This document shows, one piece after another, positions 15,951 through 24,993 of a stretch of 64,000 nucleotides of DNA. The notes beneath the pieces are model-generated. The model did not search any database and was not told where the DNA came from. It saw only the letters and a list, made by a program, of their open reading frames with translations. This stretch comes from HGM11501 sp045123995 (GTDB lineage: Bacteria; Bacillota; Clostridia; CAKSNL01; HGM11501): positions 36,827 to 100,826 of the forward strand of contig JBGVKY010000022.1 of the NCBI GenBank assembly GCA_045123995.1, written 5' to 3'. The position numbers were made by a program, and so were the translations under genes. Within the stretch, counting starts at the first letter, position 1. The number at the start of each line of letters is the position of its first letter.

Positions 15951-17192
15951 CTACCTTATCTGGCCGTCGCCCATAATTATATATTTATATGTGGTAAGCT
16001 CTGAAAGTCCCATGGGGCCTCTTGCGTGAATTTTCTGGGTAGAAATGCCCATTTCACAACCAAGTCCGAACTCGCCGCCGTCAGTGAATCGGGTTGAGGC
16101 ATTTACATAAACTGCCGCCGAATCCGTTTCCTTTAAGAACTTATCTGCATTTACATTATTTTCCGTGATAATTGCTTCCGAGTGACCCGTGGAATGAACG
16201 AGTATATGCTCTATTGCCTCGTCAACGGAGGAAACCACACCCACCGCAAGAATGTAATCTAAAAATTCAGTATCAAAGTCATCCTCGGCGGCTTTTTTAC
16301 CGTCTATTATTTTAAGAGACTTGTCATCAAGCCTTAATTCCACGGGATTTTTGCCGTTTTCAAGTAATTCCTTTAATTTCGGTAGAAATTCATCTGCAAT
16401 TTTTTCGTGAACCAGACAAACCTCCGCCGCGTTACATACTGATGGACGGCTGGTTTTGGCATTTTCGATGATTTTAAGTGCCTTATCAAAGTCGGCATAT
16501 TCGTCAACGTATATATGACAGATACCCGTACCCGTGTGGATGCAGGGGACAGTTGCATTATTCACGCAGGCCTCGATAAGTCCCTTTCCACCTCTGGGTA
16601 TAAGCAAGTCCACAAGGCCCTGGGCTTTCATTAAAACGTGGGCACTTTCTCTTGTTAAATCACTTACTAAATTTATCACGTTTTCATCTATTCCTGCTTT
16701 TTTAAGACCCTCTTTTAAGGCGTTTACAATGGCAAGAGAAGTATTGTATGCCTCTTTACCGCCCCTTAAGATGCAGGCGTTTCCGCTTTTTATGGATAAA
16801 ACCGCCGCGTCAGCCGTTACGTTGGGTCGGCTTTCGTAAATGATGCCGATAAGTCCCACGGGCACACGCCTTTTTATAATCTTAAGTCCGTTGGGGCGAA
16901 TAGTTTCTGACAAATCCTCACCCACGGGGTCGGGGAGAAGTGCAATTTCCTCCATGCCCTTTGCCATGGATAAAATTCTTTCTTCGTTAAGCCTCAGTCT
17001 GTCGCATAAAACGTCTGAAATTTTGCCCTTTGCGGCATTTAAGTCAACTTCATTTGCAGAAAGTATTTGGTCCTTATGGGATATGAGGCTTTTTGCCATT
17101 TCTTTTATTGCCTGATTTTTACATTCGGTGCTTTTATTTTTAATGGATTTCGATGCCTCTTTTGTAATTTTTATAAGCTCTATGGTATCCAT
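15951..17192 (-). CDS. proA: Gamma-glutamyl phosphate reductase
   Basis: This 413-aa protein of the aldehyde dehydrogenase superfamily makes glutamate-5-semialdehyde from glutamyl-5-phosphate with NADPH. Typical segments are RVPVGLIGIIYESRPNVTADAA, the LIPRGGKGLI motif, the catalytic Cys in TSRPSVCNAAE near residue 250, and STRFTDGGEFGLGCEMGIST. The ATG directly follows the proB stop, so the two are translationally coupled. Confidence 0.97.
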   Translation of the reverse strand: MDTIELIKITKEASKSIKNKSTECKNQAIKEMAKSLISHKDQILSANEVDLNAAKGKISDVLCDRLRLNEERILSMAKGMEEIALLPDPVGEDLSETIRPNGLKIIKRRVPVGLIGIIYESRPNVTADAAVLSIKSGNACILRGGKEAYNTSLAIVNALKEGLKKAGIDENVINLVSDLTRESAHVLMKAQGLVDLLIPRGGKGLIEACVNNATVPCIHTGTGICHIYVDEYADFDKALKIIENAKTSRPSVCNAAEVCLVHEKIADEFLPKLKELLENGKNPVELRLDDKSLKIIDGKKAAEDDFDTEFLDYILAVGVVSSVDEAIEHILVHSTGHSEAIITENNVNADKFLKETDSAAVYVNASTRFTDGGEFGLGCEMGISTQKIHARGPMGLSELTTYKYIIMGDGQIR

Positions 17193-17963
17193 TTATTTTC
17201 CTCTTTTCAAAAATCTTGTTCCCACATTTTTTCCATCTACTATATCATAGAGGATTTCGGGATTTTTTCCGTTGGTGATAATCATATCACAACCTGCTTC
17301 CGTTGCAATTTTTGCCGCACGGATTTTGGTTATCATTCCGCCTGTGCCAAGGCTTGTTCCGCTTCCTCCTGCAAGGCTTTCAATTTCCTTTGTTATTTCG
17401 GGAACAACTAAAATGAGCTTTGCATCGGGATTTTCCTTGGGGTTTTTATCGTAAAGACCGTCAATGTCAGAAAGAATTATGAGTAGGTCGGCATTTATGC
17501 TTGCGGTAACTACTGCAGACAATGTATCGTTGTCGCCGATTACGATTTCTTCGGTTGATATTGTATCGTTTTCGTTTATTACGGGAATTACATTGAGAGC
17601 TAAAAGACGCTCCAATGTGTTGTGGAAGTTTTCTTTTCTTTCGGGATTTTCAACGTCGGGCGCAGTTATAAGTATCTGCGCAACCACATGGTTGTACTCG
17701 GAAAAAAGCTTATCATAGGTATACATAAGCTCGCACTGACCCACAGCAGCGGCTGCCTGCTTGCCGGGAATGTCAGAGGGGCGGGAGGGAAGTCCCAGCT
17801 TGCCAACCCCCATGCCGATAGCTCCCGAAGAAACTAAAATTATTTCATGGCCTGCATTTTTAAGGTCGCTTAATACCTTGCAAAGGCTTTCAATTGTCCT
17901 TATATTAAGTCTGCCCGTTTCGTGAGCGAGTGTTGATGTGCCTACCTTTACAACTATTTTCAT
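17193..17963 (-). CDS. proB: Glutamate 5-kinase, short form without PUA domain
   Basis: The 256-aa protein phosphorylates glutamate as the first step of proline synthesis. It shows the amino acid kinase fold: KVGTSTLAHETGRLN, VSSGAIGMGVG, INENDTIS and SDIDGLYDKNP, then GTGGMITKIRAA. It ends after the kinase domain, whereas E. coli ProB has a further C-terminal PUA domain of about 100 aa. First gene of proBAC; the start has AAAGGATTG upstream. Confidence 0.96.
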   Translation of the reverse strand: MKIVVKVGTSTLAHETGRLNIRTIESLCKVLSDLKNAGHEIILVSSGAIGMGVGKLGLPSRPSDIPGKQAAAAVGQCELMYTYDKLFSEYNHVVAQILITAPDVENPERKENFHNTLERLLALNVIPVINENDTISTEEIVIGDNDTLSAVVTASINADLLIILSDIDGLYDKNPKENPDAKLILVVPEITKEIESLAGGSGTSLGTGGMITKIRAAKIATEAGCDMIITNGKNPEILYDIVDGKNVGTRFLKRGK

Positions 17964-18071
17964 TTATGTCAATCCTTTCAGAAAATTATACAAAAACTGC
18001 CTTTTAAAAGTATAGCACAATTTGAAAAAATAGTAAATAGTAAATTTAAGCAGATGTCCCTAAAAGAGCGC

Positions 18072-18100
18072 AAAAAAAACGCCCGGAAAACCGGGCGTTT
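18072..18100 (-). terminator. Terminator of the major SLH-protein gene
   Basis: AAACGCCCGG/CCGGGCGTTT stem followed by eight Ts on the minus strand, 20 nt after the SLH-gene stop. Confidence 0.9.
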
Positions 18101-18120
18101 AATTTATTTAGTGAATAAGA

Positions 18121-21084
18121 TTATACAGCTTCAACGTATTCAACAGTGTAAACTACGATGTCGATAACGTCATCTTCAAGCACCTTAACAAGTGCATAGT
18201 TTACATCTTCGCCGTCCATTTCTGATGTGTCGATTGCATTCATTTCGTCGAAGATTACAGAACCAACATAGTCTGCGATAGAATCTGCTACGTCGAACTT
18301 AGCCTTTCTACCTGTAAGGTCAACATTGTAGATGTTACCCTTCATAGCAGAACCAGCTGTTGCAACTTCGATTACTTCAGAACCGTCAGCAAGGTCGATA
18401 AGTGTGATAAGCTTAGCGGAAGAAGAAGACTTAATCTTTTCAGTTGCAATTGCACCGAAGTAGTAGTAGGGAAGTTCTTCATCGTCGCCGTCGTTACCGA
18501 ATACACCAGCTGTTTCGAAATCGTCTGCTGCGAAGATTACAGCGATGTCAGTGATCTTGCCTTCGCCGTCAAGTGCTACTTCAAATACAGCACCGTCAAC
18601 ATAAGCTTCAAGATCTTCAATGTCTTCGTCGTCAGCAAGACCTGTTACATCAACAGCAGATTCAAGAGCTTCGTCAGCTACTGTTTCAAGAGTAACCTTC
18701 TCGCCATCCATATAACCTTCGATGATGATATAATCTTCTTCATCGTCGTTAGATGTGATTTCAACTGTGTTTACAACAAGGAGCTTAGCGTCCTTAGCGA
18801 TTGTTGTACCTGCATTTGTGATAACCATGCACTTATATGCATCGTTAGCGTAGTCGTATACGAAACCTTCGTATGCTTCTTCGTCAGCGAAGAGAGTGTA
18901 ATCAACAACTGTGATCTGGCTCTTCTTAAGAGCAGAAGCGATTGTCTGAGGATCGTCCTCAAGTGTGTCAGGATTATCGCCCTTAAGAGCTACCTTGAAT
19001 ACTACTGTATCCTTGTCAACGCCGCCCTTGAAGGTCTGTTCCTTAAATCTGTTACCAAGTGCGTCATACTCGTCATCCAATACTTCGTAAGAGAAGTTAT
19101 CTTCTGTAAGAGTAGAGTCAGCAACAACGATCTTAGCAACTTCGCCGTTGGAGTTTAAGGTGTACTGGAATACTCTGTTTGTAAGAGCGCCTTCCATTGT
19201 AAGCTCTTCAACGCCGTCTTCGTCTGTAGCTGTTACTAACCAATCATTTGTATATTCTGCGATTTTAGCAATGTCGTCGAAGTCAGTGATCTTTTCAGAA
19301 TGCATTTCTTCGCCGTCGAAAGCTGTTAATGTGATGGTTTCAGCAAGGTTAGCGTCAATCCATTCACCCTTGGTGTTCATGAAACGAAGTGTATAATCAA
19401 CACCGGAAGAGAAGCTTACGTTTGTGTTTACTGCAAGAAGGAAACCATAGTTGCCGCCGATTTCAGCTTCTGTGTCAGTGAAAGCAATTCTGCCGTTGTA
19501 GTTGATATAGAAGATACCGGAGTCTCTTCTGTTGATAGCTGCTTCATAGAAAGAAGACTTCTTGTAAACGTTGCCGTCAATCTTGTAGCCTGTAGCGGAA
19601 GTAGAAGATACATAACCTTCAACCTTGTTGGAAGAAATGTAAACCTTCTGAACCTTAACGTCGCCTTCAATTTCAGTCTGTACGATAGAAAGAACGTCGT
19701 CTTCAGCGATGTCGTCGAAGGAAACAACCTTGCCATCCTTGTAGAATGTTACATAGGATTCTTCATCTTCGGGATCAAGCTTAACAGAACCAGCGTCGTT
19801 CTTGCTTGTGATCTTGTAAGTTCTCTTTGTGATTTCGTCAACAACGATTTCAGCAGAGATTTCTTCAAGGAAAGCGTAGTCATAAACGCCGTTGCCGTTG
19901 TTATCAAGAAGTGTGATAACGCCGTCAGCACCTTCATAAGCTTCGCCTGCTGCTGCGATAGTATCAAACAAAGCGTCTTCAGTGTCGTTTAAGATACCGT
20001 TTTCATAGAAAGCGATAGCGTCAAGAGCCTTAGCGGTCTTTGTTGTATCGTCATCTACAAAGTATTCAAATGTGAAGTAGTTCTTTGTGTCGAGTTCATC
20101 CATTTCAGAACCGAAGTCACCAAGAGCGATCTGCAATGTAGCGTTCTTACCAGCCTTGGGAGCAACTGCAACGAGTTCTTCGTCGCCTTCGCCGTAAGCC
20201 TTAACGTAAGCAACTACGTTGTAGCCGAGGTATTCTTCAGCGCCTGTGCCGTTTGCTTCAAAGAATGTGTCGAAGTAAGGAACTTCAACTTCTTCTTCGT
20301 CGATGATTTCAGTAGAATATACCTGGTTGCCGTTAACCTTAGATACTCTGAAGTCAACGTCCTGGTCTTCCTTATCTGCGAAATCTTCCATGAATGTAGC
20401 TGTTACAACAGCTTCAAGCTTTGTGATATCAAGGTAGTCGTCAAGGAGAGTGTCAGAACCCTTAATGAATTCGGGATCAGCTGCGCTCCAAGTTTCCTGT
20501 TCCATGATTTTGCATTCAAGTGCATTGTAGATAAGTCTTGCAACAACCCATCTCTTAGCTGCATCGCCGGAAGTACCGGTAGCACCCTTGGTAATCTTCA
20601 TTACCTGGTTTGCAGCATAAAGGTAACCTGTGGGATAACCACCCTTTACGTTTGCAACAGGTGTGTAACCAAGCATAGCAACGATTAACTTAACAGCTTC
20701 TTCGTAGGTAACAGGAGCTTCGGGATCATAGATGCCGTTTCCTCTACCATTGATGATGCCCATGTTTGCAGCGTAGTTTACATAACCAGCTGCCCAGTGA
20801 GAAGCGGGAACGTCTGTAAAGATGTTGTCAGCCTTTGCACCTTCTGCCTGTTCGGTAGCGTTAAGTGCGCAAACTAAAACCTTTGCGATTTCCGCTCTTG
20901 TGATTGTGTTATCAGGAAGGAAGGTTCCATCCTCATAACCGTTGATGATTCCCAACTTGCTGAGCAGTGTTACTGCTTCAAGGTAGCTTGCATCTTCTTC
21001 AACGTCAGTGAAAGCAAAAGAGCTTACTGTGAAGAACATAGCACATACCATAACAAGTGCGAGAACTTTCTTGAGATTTTTCAT
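18121..21084 (-). CDS. Putative S-layer protein with N-terminal SLH domains
   Basis: This 987-aa protein has a signal peptide (MKNLKKVLALVMVCAMFFTVSSFA) and two SLH domains: FTDVEEDASYLEAVTLLSKLGIING..., then FTDVPASHWAAGYVNYAANMGIING with EEAVKLIVAMLGY. A third, degenerate one may reach residue about 200. The remaining ~780 residues are acidic (many DDE and EDE runs) and match no family I recognise. N-terminal SLH plus a long acidic body is the layout of Clostridial S-layer proteins. A strong promoter, a long leader and strongly biased codons suggest high expression. Confidence 0.82.
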   Translation of the reverse strand: MKNLKKVLALVMVCAMFFTVSSFAFTDVEEDASYLEAVTLLSKLGIINGYEDGTFLPDNTITRAEIAKVLVCALNATEQAEGAKADNIFTDVPASHWAAGYVNYAANMGIINGRGNGIYDPEAPVTYEEAVKLIVAMLGYTPVANVKGGYPTGYLYAANQVMKITKGATGTSGDAAKRWVVARLIYNALECKIMEQETWSAADPEFIKGSDTLLDDYLDITKLEAVVTATFMEDFADKEDQDVDFRVSKVNGNQVYSTEIIDEEEVEVPYFDTFFEANGTGAEEYLGYNVVAYVKAYGEGDEELVAVAPKAGKNATLQIALGDFGSEMDELDTKNYFTFEYFVDDDTTKTAKALDAIAFYENGILNDTEDALFDTIAAAGEAYEGADGVITLLDNNGNGVYDYAFLEEISAEIVVDEITKRTYKITSKNDAGSVKLDPEDEESYVTFYKDGKVVSFDDIAEDDVLSIVQTEIEGDVKVQKVYISSNKVEGYVSSTSATGYKIDGNVYKKSSFYEAAINRRDSGIFYINYNGRIAFTDTEAEIGGNYGFLLAVNTNVSFSSGVDYTLRFMNTKGEWIDANLAETITLTAFDGEEMHSEKITDFDDIAKIAEYTNDWLVTATDEDGVEELTMEGALTNRVFQYTLNSNGEVAKIVVADSTLTEDNFSYEVLDDEYDALGNRFKEQTFKGGVDKDTVVFKVALKGDNPDTLEDDPQTIASALKKSQITVVDYTLFADEEAYEGFVYDYANDAYKCMVITNAGTTIAKDAKLLVVNTVEITSNDDEEDYIIIEGYMDGEKVTLETVADEALESAVDVTGLADDEDIEDLEAYVDGAVFEVALDGEGKITDIAVIFAADDFETAGVFGNDGDDEELPYYYFGAIATEKIKSSSSAKLITLIDLADGSEVIEVATAGSAMKGNIYNVDLTGRKAKFDVADSIADYVGSVIFDEMNAIDTSEMDGEDVNYALVKVLEDDVIDIVVYTVEYVEAV

Positions 21085-21332
21085 GTCTCAATTCCTCCTT
21101 ATAAAAAATATTTTTGTTGGCGAAAGAGTTTTGTTATTCCGCAGCAATGAAACTCCTCTTTCAAAGCTCTGCTGCAGTGCCGAAAGCCCGTAGACCATAC
21201 AGTCTTCCAACCATGGTCACATTATAGCACCCATGGCGTCAACTCGTCAATGAGTTTCGACGACTTGTAACATAACTGTAAAATTGGAATCACATTGTTG
21301 CAAAAAAACGTCCCCCCATTTACACCAATAAC
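21085..21332 (-). promoter_or_regulatory. Long structured 5' leader of the S-layer gene
   Basis: From the predicted transcription start near 21332 to the ATG at 21084 there are about 248 nt without an ORF. The leader has nested inverted repeats: GCAGCA (21141-21146) with TGCTGC (21170-21175), enclosing TGAAA/TTTCA. A competing pairing is GAAAGAG (21122-21128) with CTCTTTC (21156-21162). AAGGAGG precedes the start. Confidence 0.5.
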
Positions 21333-21338
21333 TATATT

Positions 21339-21367
21339 AGCATATACTTTTTGCCGTATTTTGTCAA
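21339..21367 (-). promoter_or_regulatory. Promoter of the S-layer gene
   Basis: TTGACA (21362-21367), a 17-nt spacer and TATGCT (21339-21344) on the minus strand. Confidence 0.6.
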
Positions 21368-21408
21368 GTATTTTTTGATTTTTAAAGGTTTTAGGCTTTT
21401 TTGTAATA

Positions 21409-21437
21409 TTGACTTTGATTCTTCTTAATGCTATAAT
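21409..21437 (+). promoter_or_regulatory. Promoter of trmB
   Basis: TTGACT, a 17-nt spacer and TATAAT. It is divergent from the S-layer promoter, whose -35 lies 42 bp away. Confidence 0.75.
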
Positions 21438-21467
21438 TATAAAGCATTTTATAAGGAAGTGATTTTT

Positions 21468-22094
21468 TTGAGAATGAGAAAAAGAGCTCACTTAGATGAG
21501 CGTATTTTAAATTGCAACAGCTTAATTGCCGAAACTAAAGAGGACATCAATTCTTTCAGAAAGGGAAAAAGCCTCCATCTTGAAATCGGTTGCGGAAAGG
21601 GTTCTTTTATAAAAGAATGCGCAAAGCAAAATCCCCACATCCCTCACCTTGCGGTGGAGCATTATAATAATGTAGCGATTTTAGCGGCAGAATCCGCAAA
21701 AAGAGAAAACATAGAAAACATCCGCTTTTCCATGAAGGATATAGAAAAGCTGGCAGAGGAGATTGAGGAAGGCTCAGTTTCCCGCATTTATCTCAATTTC
21801 TCTGACCCCTGGCCCAAGAAAAAGCAGGCTAAAAGAAGGCTGACCCATCCCGACTTTCTCCGTTTATATAAACGCTGGCTTAAAGATGATGGGGAGATAT
21901 TTTTTAAAACCGACAACGATGCCTTGTTTGAATTTTCATTAAATACCTTTGCAAGCGAGGATTTTTTACTTTCCAACATTACCTTTGATTTACATAACAG
22001 CGATTTTGAAGGAAACATAATGACCGAATACGAAAAGAAATTTTCAGAAGAAGGGAAGAACATTTTCCGTTTGGAAGCAAGAAAAAGAAGATAA
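21468..22094 (+). CDS. trmB: tRNA (guanine-N7)-methyltransferase
   Basis: The 208-aa protein methylates G46 of tRNAs using SAM. It has the SAM-binding LEIGCGKGSFI motif near residue 45 and the family signature LNFSDPWPKKKQAKRRLTHPDFL near residue 120. Translation from the TTG at 21468 gives MRMRKRAH, like other TrmB proteins (MRMR...), and spaces well from AAGGAAGTGAT. The GTG at 21459 is inside that site. Monocistronic between its own promoter and terminator. Confidence 0.95.
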   Translation: MRMRKRAHLDERILNCNSLIAETKEDINSFRKGKSLHLEIGCGKGSFIKECAKQNPHIPHLAVEHYNNVAILAAESAKRENIENIRFSMKDIEKLAEEIEEGSVSRIYLNFSDPWPKKKQAKRRLTHPDFLRLYKRWLKDDGEIFFKTDNDALFEFSLNTFASEDFLLSNITFDLHNSDFEGNIMTEYEKKFSEEGKNIFRLEARKRR

Positions 22095-22096
22095 CG

Positions 22097-22124
22097 AAAA
22101 AGACGGTGCCTCTGCACCGTCTTT
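22097..22124. terminator. Bidirectional terminator between trmB and the TrxB-like gene
   Basis: AAAAGACGGTGC, loop CTCT, GCACCGTCTTTT. The last base is also the first base of the convergent gene's stop codon. Confidence 0.9.
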
Positions 22125-23038
22125 TATCTTGTCAGATATAAATTAACCGAATCTGCCGCGCGGAAACCGTCTGCCACGGCATCTGTCACCGTATAGGCAG
22201 AGCCGTCTCTCACGGCACCCGCTGCAAAAACCCCCTCTTTGGTGGTTTCCATGTCCGCTCCTGTTATAACCGCACCATCGTCGGTCATTCTCACATGGCC
22301 CAAAAGCACATCCGTATCAGGCTCCGGCGTGTCGGGGACAAAAATTGCGTCTACGGGAACGGTTTTGAATTCCGTTGTGACTCTGTTTATAACCGTCATG
22401 CTCTCAAGCATGAAAATCCCCTCATCAACTCCTGCTATAAGGCTTTCGGGACAAAAGCTTATATTGTCCTTTTTCTTTAGTCTGTCCATATACTTTTTGG
22501 ACGCTCCCAAAATTTCTTCGGGGCAGATTATGTAGACCAGCTTACAAAGCTCGCTTAAAATAAGGGCTTCGCACACCGCCTCATTTCCTTTTCCCACTAC
22601 CGCAACGGTTTTTCCGGAAACCCTTTCGCCCTCTTTCTCGGCAGAGTGGAATACCCCCATTCCCGAAAGCGCCCTTTCGTTGGAAAGTCCCAGCTCCCTT
22701 TTTCTTATGCCCAGAGCTAAAATTACAGCTTTCGCCTCATAGTTTCCTCTGTCGGTTTTTATAAATTTAATGGAAGAGTCTAAATCCAACTCCGTCACTT
22801 TCTCGTGTAGAATTTTAACCCCTCTTTGCAAAATGCCCTTTTCGATTTTATCGGTTAAAGCCTCTCCGTCAATTCCCTCGGGAAAGCCGGGGTAGTCCGT
22901 TACCTTTTCCTTGGCGGTTTTTCCTCCCGTATAAAGACCCTCCAGCAAAAGCACGGAAATTCCGTGGTCTGCCGCTCTTTGTGCCGCGCTCATGCCTGCA
23001 ACACCGCCACCTATTACAATTAAATCATAGTCTCCCAT
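22124..23038 (-). CDS. Thioredoxin reductase-like flavoprotein lacking the CxxC
   Basis: The 304-aa protein has the full TrxB layout: FAD-binding VIGGGVAGMSAAQ at residues 8-20, the NAD(P)H-binding VVGKGNEA at 147-154, and the C-terminal FAAGAVRDGSAYTVTDAVADG. Where TrxB has the redox CATC(D) motif (about residue 130) this protein reads GMGVFHSAEKEG, with no cysteine. The HRR motif that selects NADPH phosphate is also replaced (IICPEEILGAS). It therefore cannot reduce thioredoxin by the normal thiol route. It may be a ferredoxin/flavodoxin-NAD(P)+ reductase-like or another TrxB-fold oxidoreductase. Neighbours give no clue. Confidence 0.8.
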   Translation of the reverse strand: MGDYDLIVIGGGVAGMSAAQRAADHGISVLLLEGLYTGGKTAKEKVTDYPGFPEGIDGEALTDKIEKGILQRGVKILHEKVTELDLDSSIKFIKTDRGNYEAKAVILALGIRKRELGLSNERALSGMGVFHSAEKEGERVSGKTVAVVGKGNEAVCEALILSELCKLVYIICPEEILGASKKYMDRLKKKDNISFCPESLIAGVDEGIFMLESMTVINRVTTEFKTVPVDAIFVPDTPEPDTDVLLGHVRMTDDGAVITGADMETTKEGVFAAGAVRDGSAYTVTDAVADGFRAADSVNLYLTR

Positions 23039-23081
23039 AAGAGCACCTGCCTTTAATTATAAAAATTCTTTCCTTTATATA

Positions 23082-23873
23082 TTAACACAAAACCTCACAA
23101 TAAGTCAACATTCCCTTATAAATGGCAGGAAAAACTCTTTTCTCTATTTCTTCTGTCTGGCTTTCGTCTATGGGATTTTTTCCTCGCCCCACCTCTATGG
23201 TAAAGCCCGGGCGGGAAAATTTATCGCAGAACCAGTCTTTCATCCCTCCTGATAGGGCACTTCCACAGGGCTCTTCTATCCTGTAGCCCGAAACATGTGC
23301 CATTGCCTCTGCAATTTCCCTGCTTCCTTTTGGATAAATCCCCTTAAATCCGTGATATATAACCTCTCCCTGAGAATGGAGGCATATTACCATGTTGAAC
23401 TTTTTCTCCCTTACTAAATTTACCACCGCCCTGGTTTCCGGTTCGCTTTCAGGATAGCGCCCTCCGTAAAAATCCCCTGTAAAGTCCGCATCATAGTTGT
23501 GGTTTATATCAACACCCCCTGCGTTTTTTGTCCATAAGGAAATAGGATTTCTCCATCCGTTTTGTTTCCTTATTCTTTCAAAGGTTTCCGTATTTGTGGG
23601 AATAAGCCCCTGGGCAATTACTGCGGAATCGGGATTTACCATGGGCATAACGTAAATTTCCCAACCCATGCACTTGTCCTTTATATAATGGTAGAAATCC
23701 AGTGCTACTTTCCCCGTAATATCTTCGTTTCCGTGATGCACTCCGTTTATAAAAAGCTTTTTTTCTCCTCTGCCCACCTTGTAATAATAAAGCTCTCTGC
23801 CCCAAGTGCTTTTTCCCGCCGAATAAATTTCCAGCCCCGAAAGACCTGTTACCAGTTTTTCGTAAGTGAACAT
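23082..23873 (-). CDS. M14-family zinc carboxypeptidase
   Basis: This 263-aa protein shows the M14 zinc site: HHGNE near residue 46 (HxxE) and the third His in VICLHSQGE. The catalytic Glu is in FTIEVGRGKNP near the C-terminus. Other family segments are MPMVNPDSA and GGVDINHNYDADF. It has no signal peptide from the ATG at 23873. I chose that start because a GGAGTG site precedes it; the upstream ATG at 24098 would run through the divergent dnaD promoter and gene. Relatives cut D-glutamyl-diamino acid bonds in muropeptides, so peptidoglycan recycling is plausible but inferred. Confidence 0.85.
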   Translation of the reverse strand: MFTYEKLVTGLSGLEIYSAGKSTWGRELYYYKVGRGEKKLFINGVHHGNEDITGKVALDFYHYIKDKCMGWEIYVMPMVNPDSAVIAQGLIPTNTETFERIRKQNGWRNPISLWTKNAGGVDINHNYDADFTGDFYGGRYPESEPETRAVVNLVREKKFNMVICLHSQGEVIYHGFKGIYPKGSREIAEAMAHVSGYRIEEPCGSALSGGMKDWFCDKFSRPGFTIEVGRGKNPIDESQTEEIEKRVFPAIYKGMLTYCEVLC

Positions 23874-23910
23874 AAAAACACTCCTTTCTTGATAATTTAA
23901 AATATTTTTA

Positions 23911-23939
23911 TTGAAGTTTTGAAAAATATATGGTATCAT
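23911..23939 (+). promoter_or_regulatory. Promoter of the dnaD-dnaI unit
   Basis: TTGAAG, a 17-nt spacer and TATCAT, about 30 nt upstream of the DnaD start. Confidence 0.5.
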
Positions 23940-23978
23940 AATAATGTATGTTATTAAAAGGTAGGTTAGTACAAGGCT

Positions 23979-24992
23979 ATGGCGGGTTTTTCTATTTTGG
24001 GTAAGCAGGTTGTCTCTATCCCCTGCGAATTTATCGACCATTTCATGAAAGGGGCAAACCCCACTTTCATTGCGGTCTACATATATGGGTACAGGCAATG
24101 CTTTTCTCAGAACCCCAAATATAAGGTTTCCGAAGTGGCGGAAGCTTTGGGTATTTTGGAATCCGACGTTGTCCGCGCCTGGCAGTACTGGAGCAGCAGG
24201 GGCGTTTGCACCCTTATTTATAATTCCGAGTCTGACATGACGGATTTTTCCGTTCAGTTTGCTGACCTTTCCGGCATGACCTTTGAAGAAGAGGACTCTT
24301 CCTTAAAGAAAGATAAGCCTTCATACAGCTTGAGCGAGGTGGTTTCCTCAAAGGAAAAGGACAGGGCTTTATCGGAAATGTACACCCATGCTGAAATTCT
24401 TTTGTCAAAGCCTTTATCTCAGAACGATATTTTAACCTTATACAGCTTATATGACTGGCTGGGGCTTCCCGTGGAAGTAATTTTAATGATTGTGGAGCAC
24501 TGTGTTTCCATCGGCAAAAAATCCATGAGGTACATAGAAACCGTTGCTCTTTCCTGGAATGATTTGGGCATCACTACTCCCGAAAAGGCCACGGAACATC
24601 TTTCTGCCTTTGAAAAAGCAGGTAAGGCGAAAAGAAGATTTAAAAAGCTCCTTGGTTTAAGCGGCAGGGATTTTACCCAGAATGAATATGACCTTTTGCT
24701 TAAATGGAGCGAATCTTTAGGGTTTTCCGACGAAATGATTCTCCTTGCCTATGAAAAGACTATTATGCAGACGGGCAAGGTTGCCTTTAACTATATGAAT
24801 GCCATATTAAACGACTGGTTCGGGAAAAAAATCAAGACGCCCGAAGAGGCAAACGGAGAAAGCAAAAAAATCATAGAGCCTCTTAAAAAGCCGGTTAAGA
24901 CCGGATTTTCAAACTATTCACAGTCGGGCAATTATTCCGACGAAGATTTAGAGGCGGTTCTTGCTAAGTCCACCGTTTCCGTAAAGGAGTGA
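23979..24992 (+). CDS. DnaD-domain primosome protein with two DnaB_2 modules
   Basis: The 337-aa protein starts with a DnaD-type winged helix (PTFIAVYIYGYRQCFS, VSEVAEALGILESDVVRAWQYW). Two consecutive DnaD/DnaB_2 domains follow at about residues 130-215 and 220-300; the second ends with YMNAILNDWFGKK, the family's YxxxILxxW signature. It should work in replication initiation or restart by remodelling DNA and recruiting the DnaI-like loader encoded 1 nt downstream. The pairing on one transcript supports that role. Confidence 0.9.
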   Translation: MAGFSILGKQVVSIPCEFIDHFMKGANPTFIAVYIYGYRQCFSQNPKYKVSEVAEALGILESDVVRAWQYWSSRGVCTLIYNSESDMTDFSVQFADLSGMTFEEEDSSLKKDKPSYSLSEVVSSKEKDRALSEMYTHAEILLSKPLSQNDILTLYSLYDWLGLPVEVILMIVEHCVSIGKKSMRYIETVALSWNDLGITTPEKATEHLSAFEKAGKAKRRFKKLLGLSGRDFTQNEYDLLLKWSESLGFSDEMILLAYEKTIMQTGKVAFNYMNAILNDWFGKKIKTPEEANGESKKIIEPLKKPVKTGFSNYSQSGNYSDEDLEAVLAKSTVSVKE

Positions 24993-24993
24993 T

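Noticed and set aside
17964..18071. T-box or proline-related riboswitch before proB
   Set aside because: No T-box sequence or antiterminator-like structure could be recognised in the short upstream region.
18771..20585. Several alternate-frame ORFs within the S-layer gene
   Set aside because: They are shadows of strong codon bias in the 987-aa gene, without ribosome binding sites.
23874..24098. N-terminal extension of the M14 peptidase with a hydrophobic stretch
   Set aside because: It would be antisense to the DnaD start and its promoter; the ATG at 23873 has a good site. The hydrophobic part is therefore not a signal peptide.
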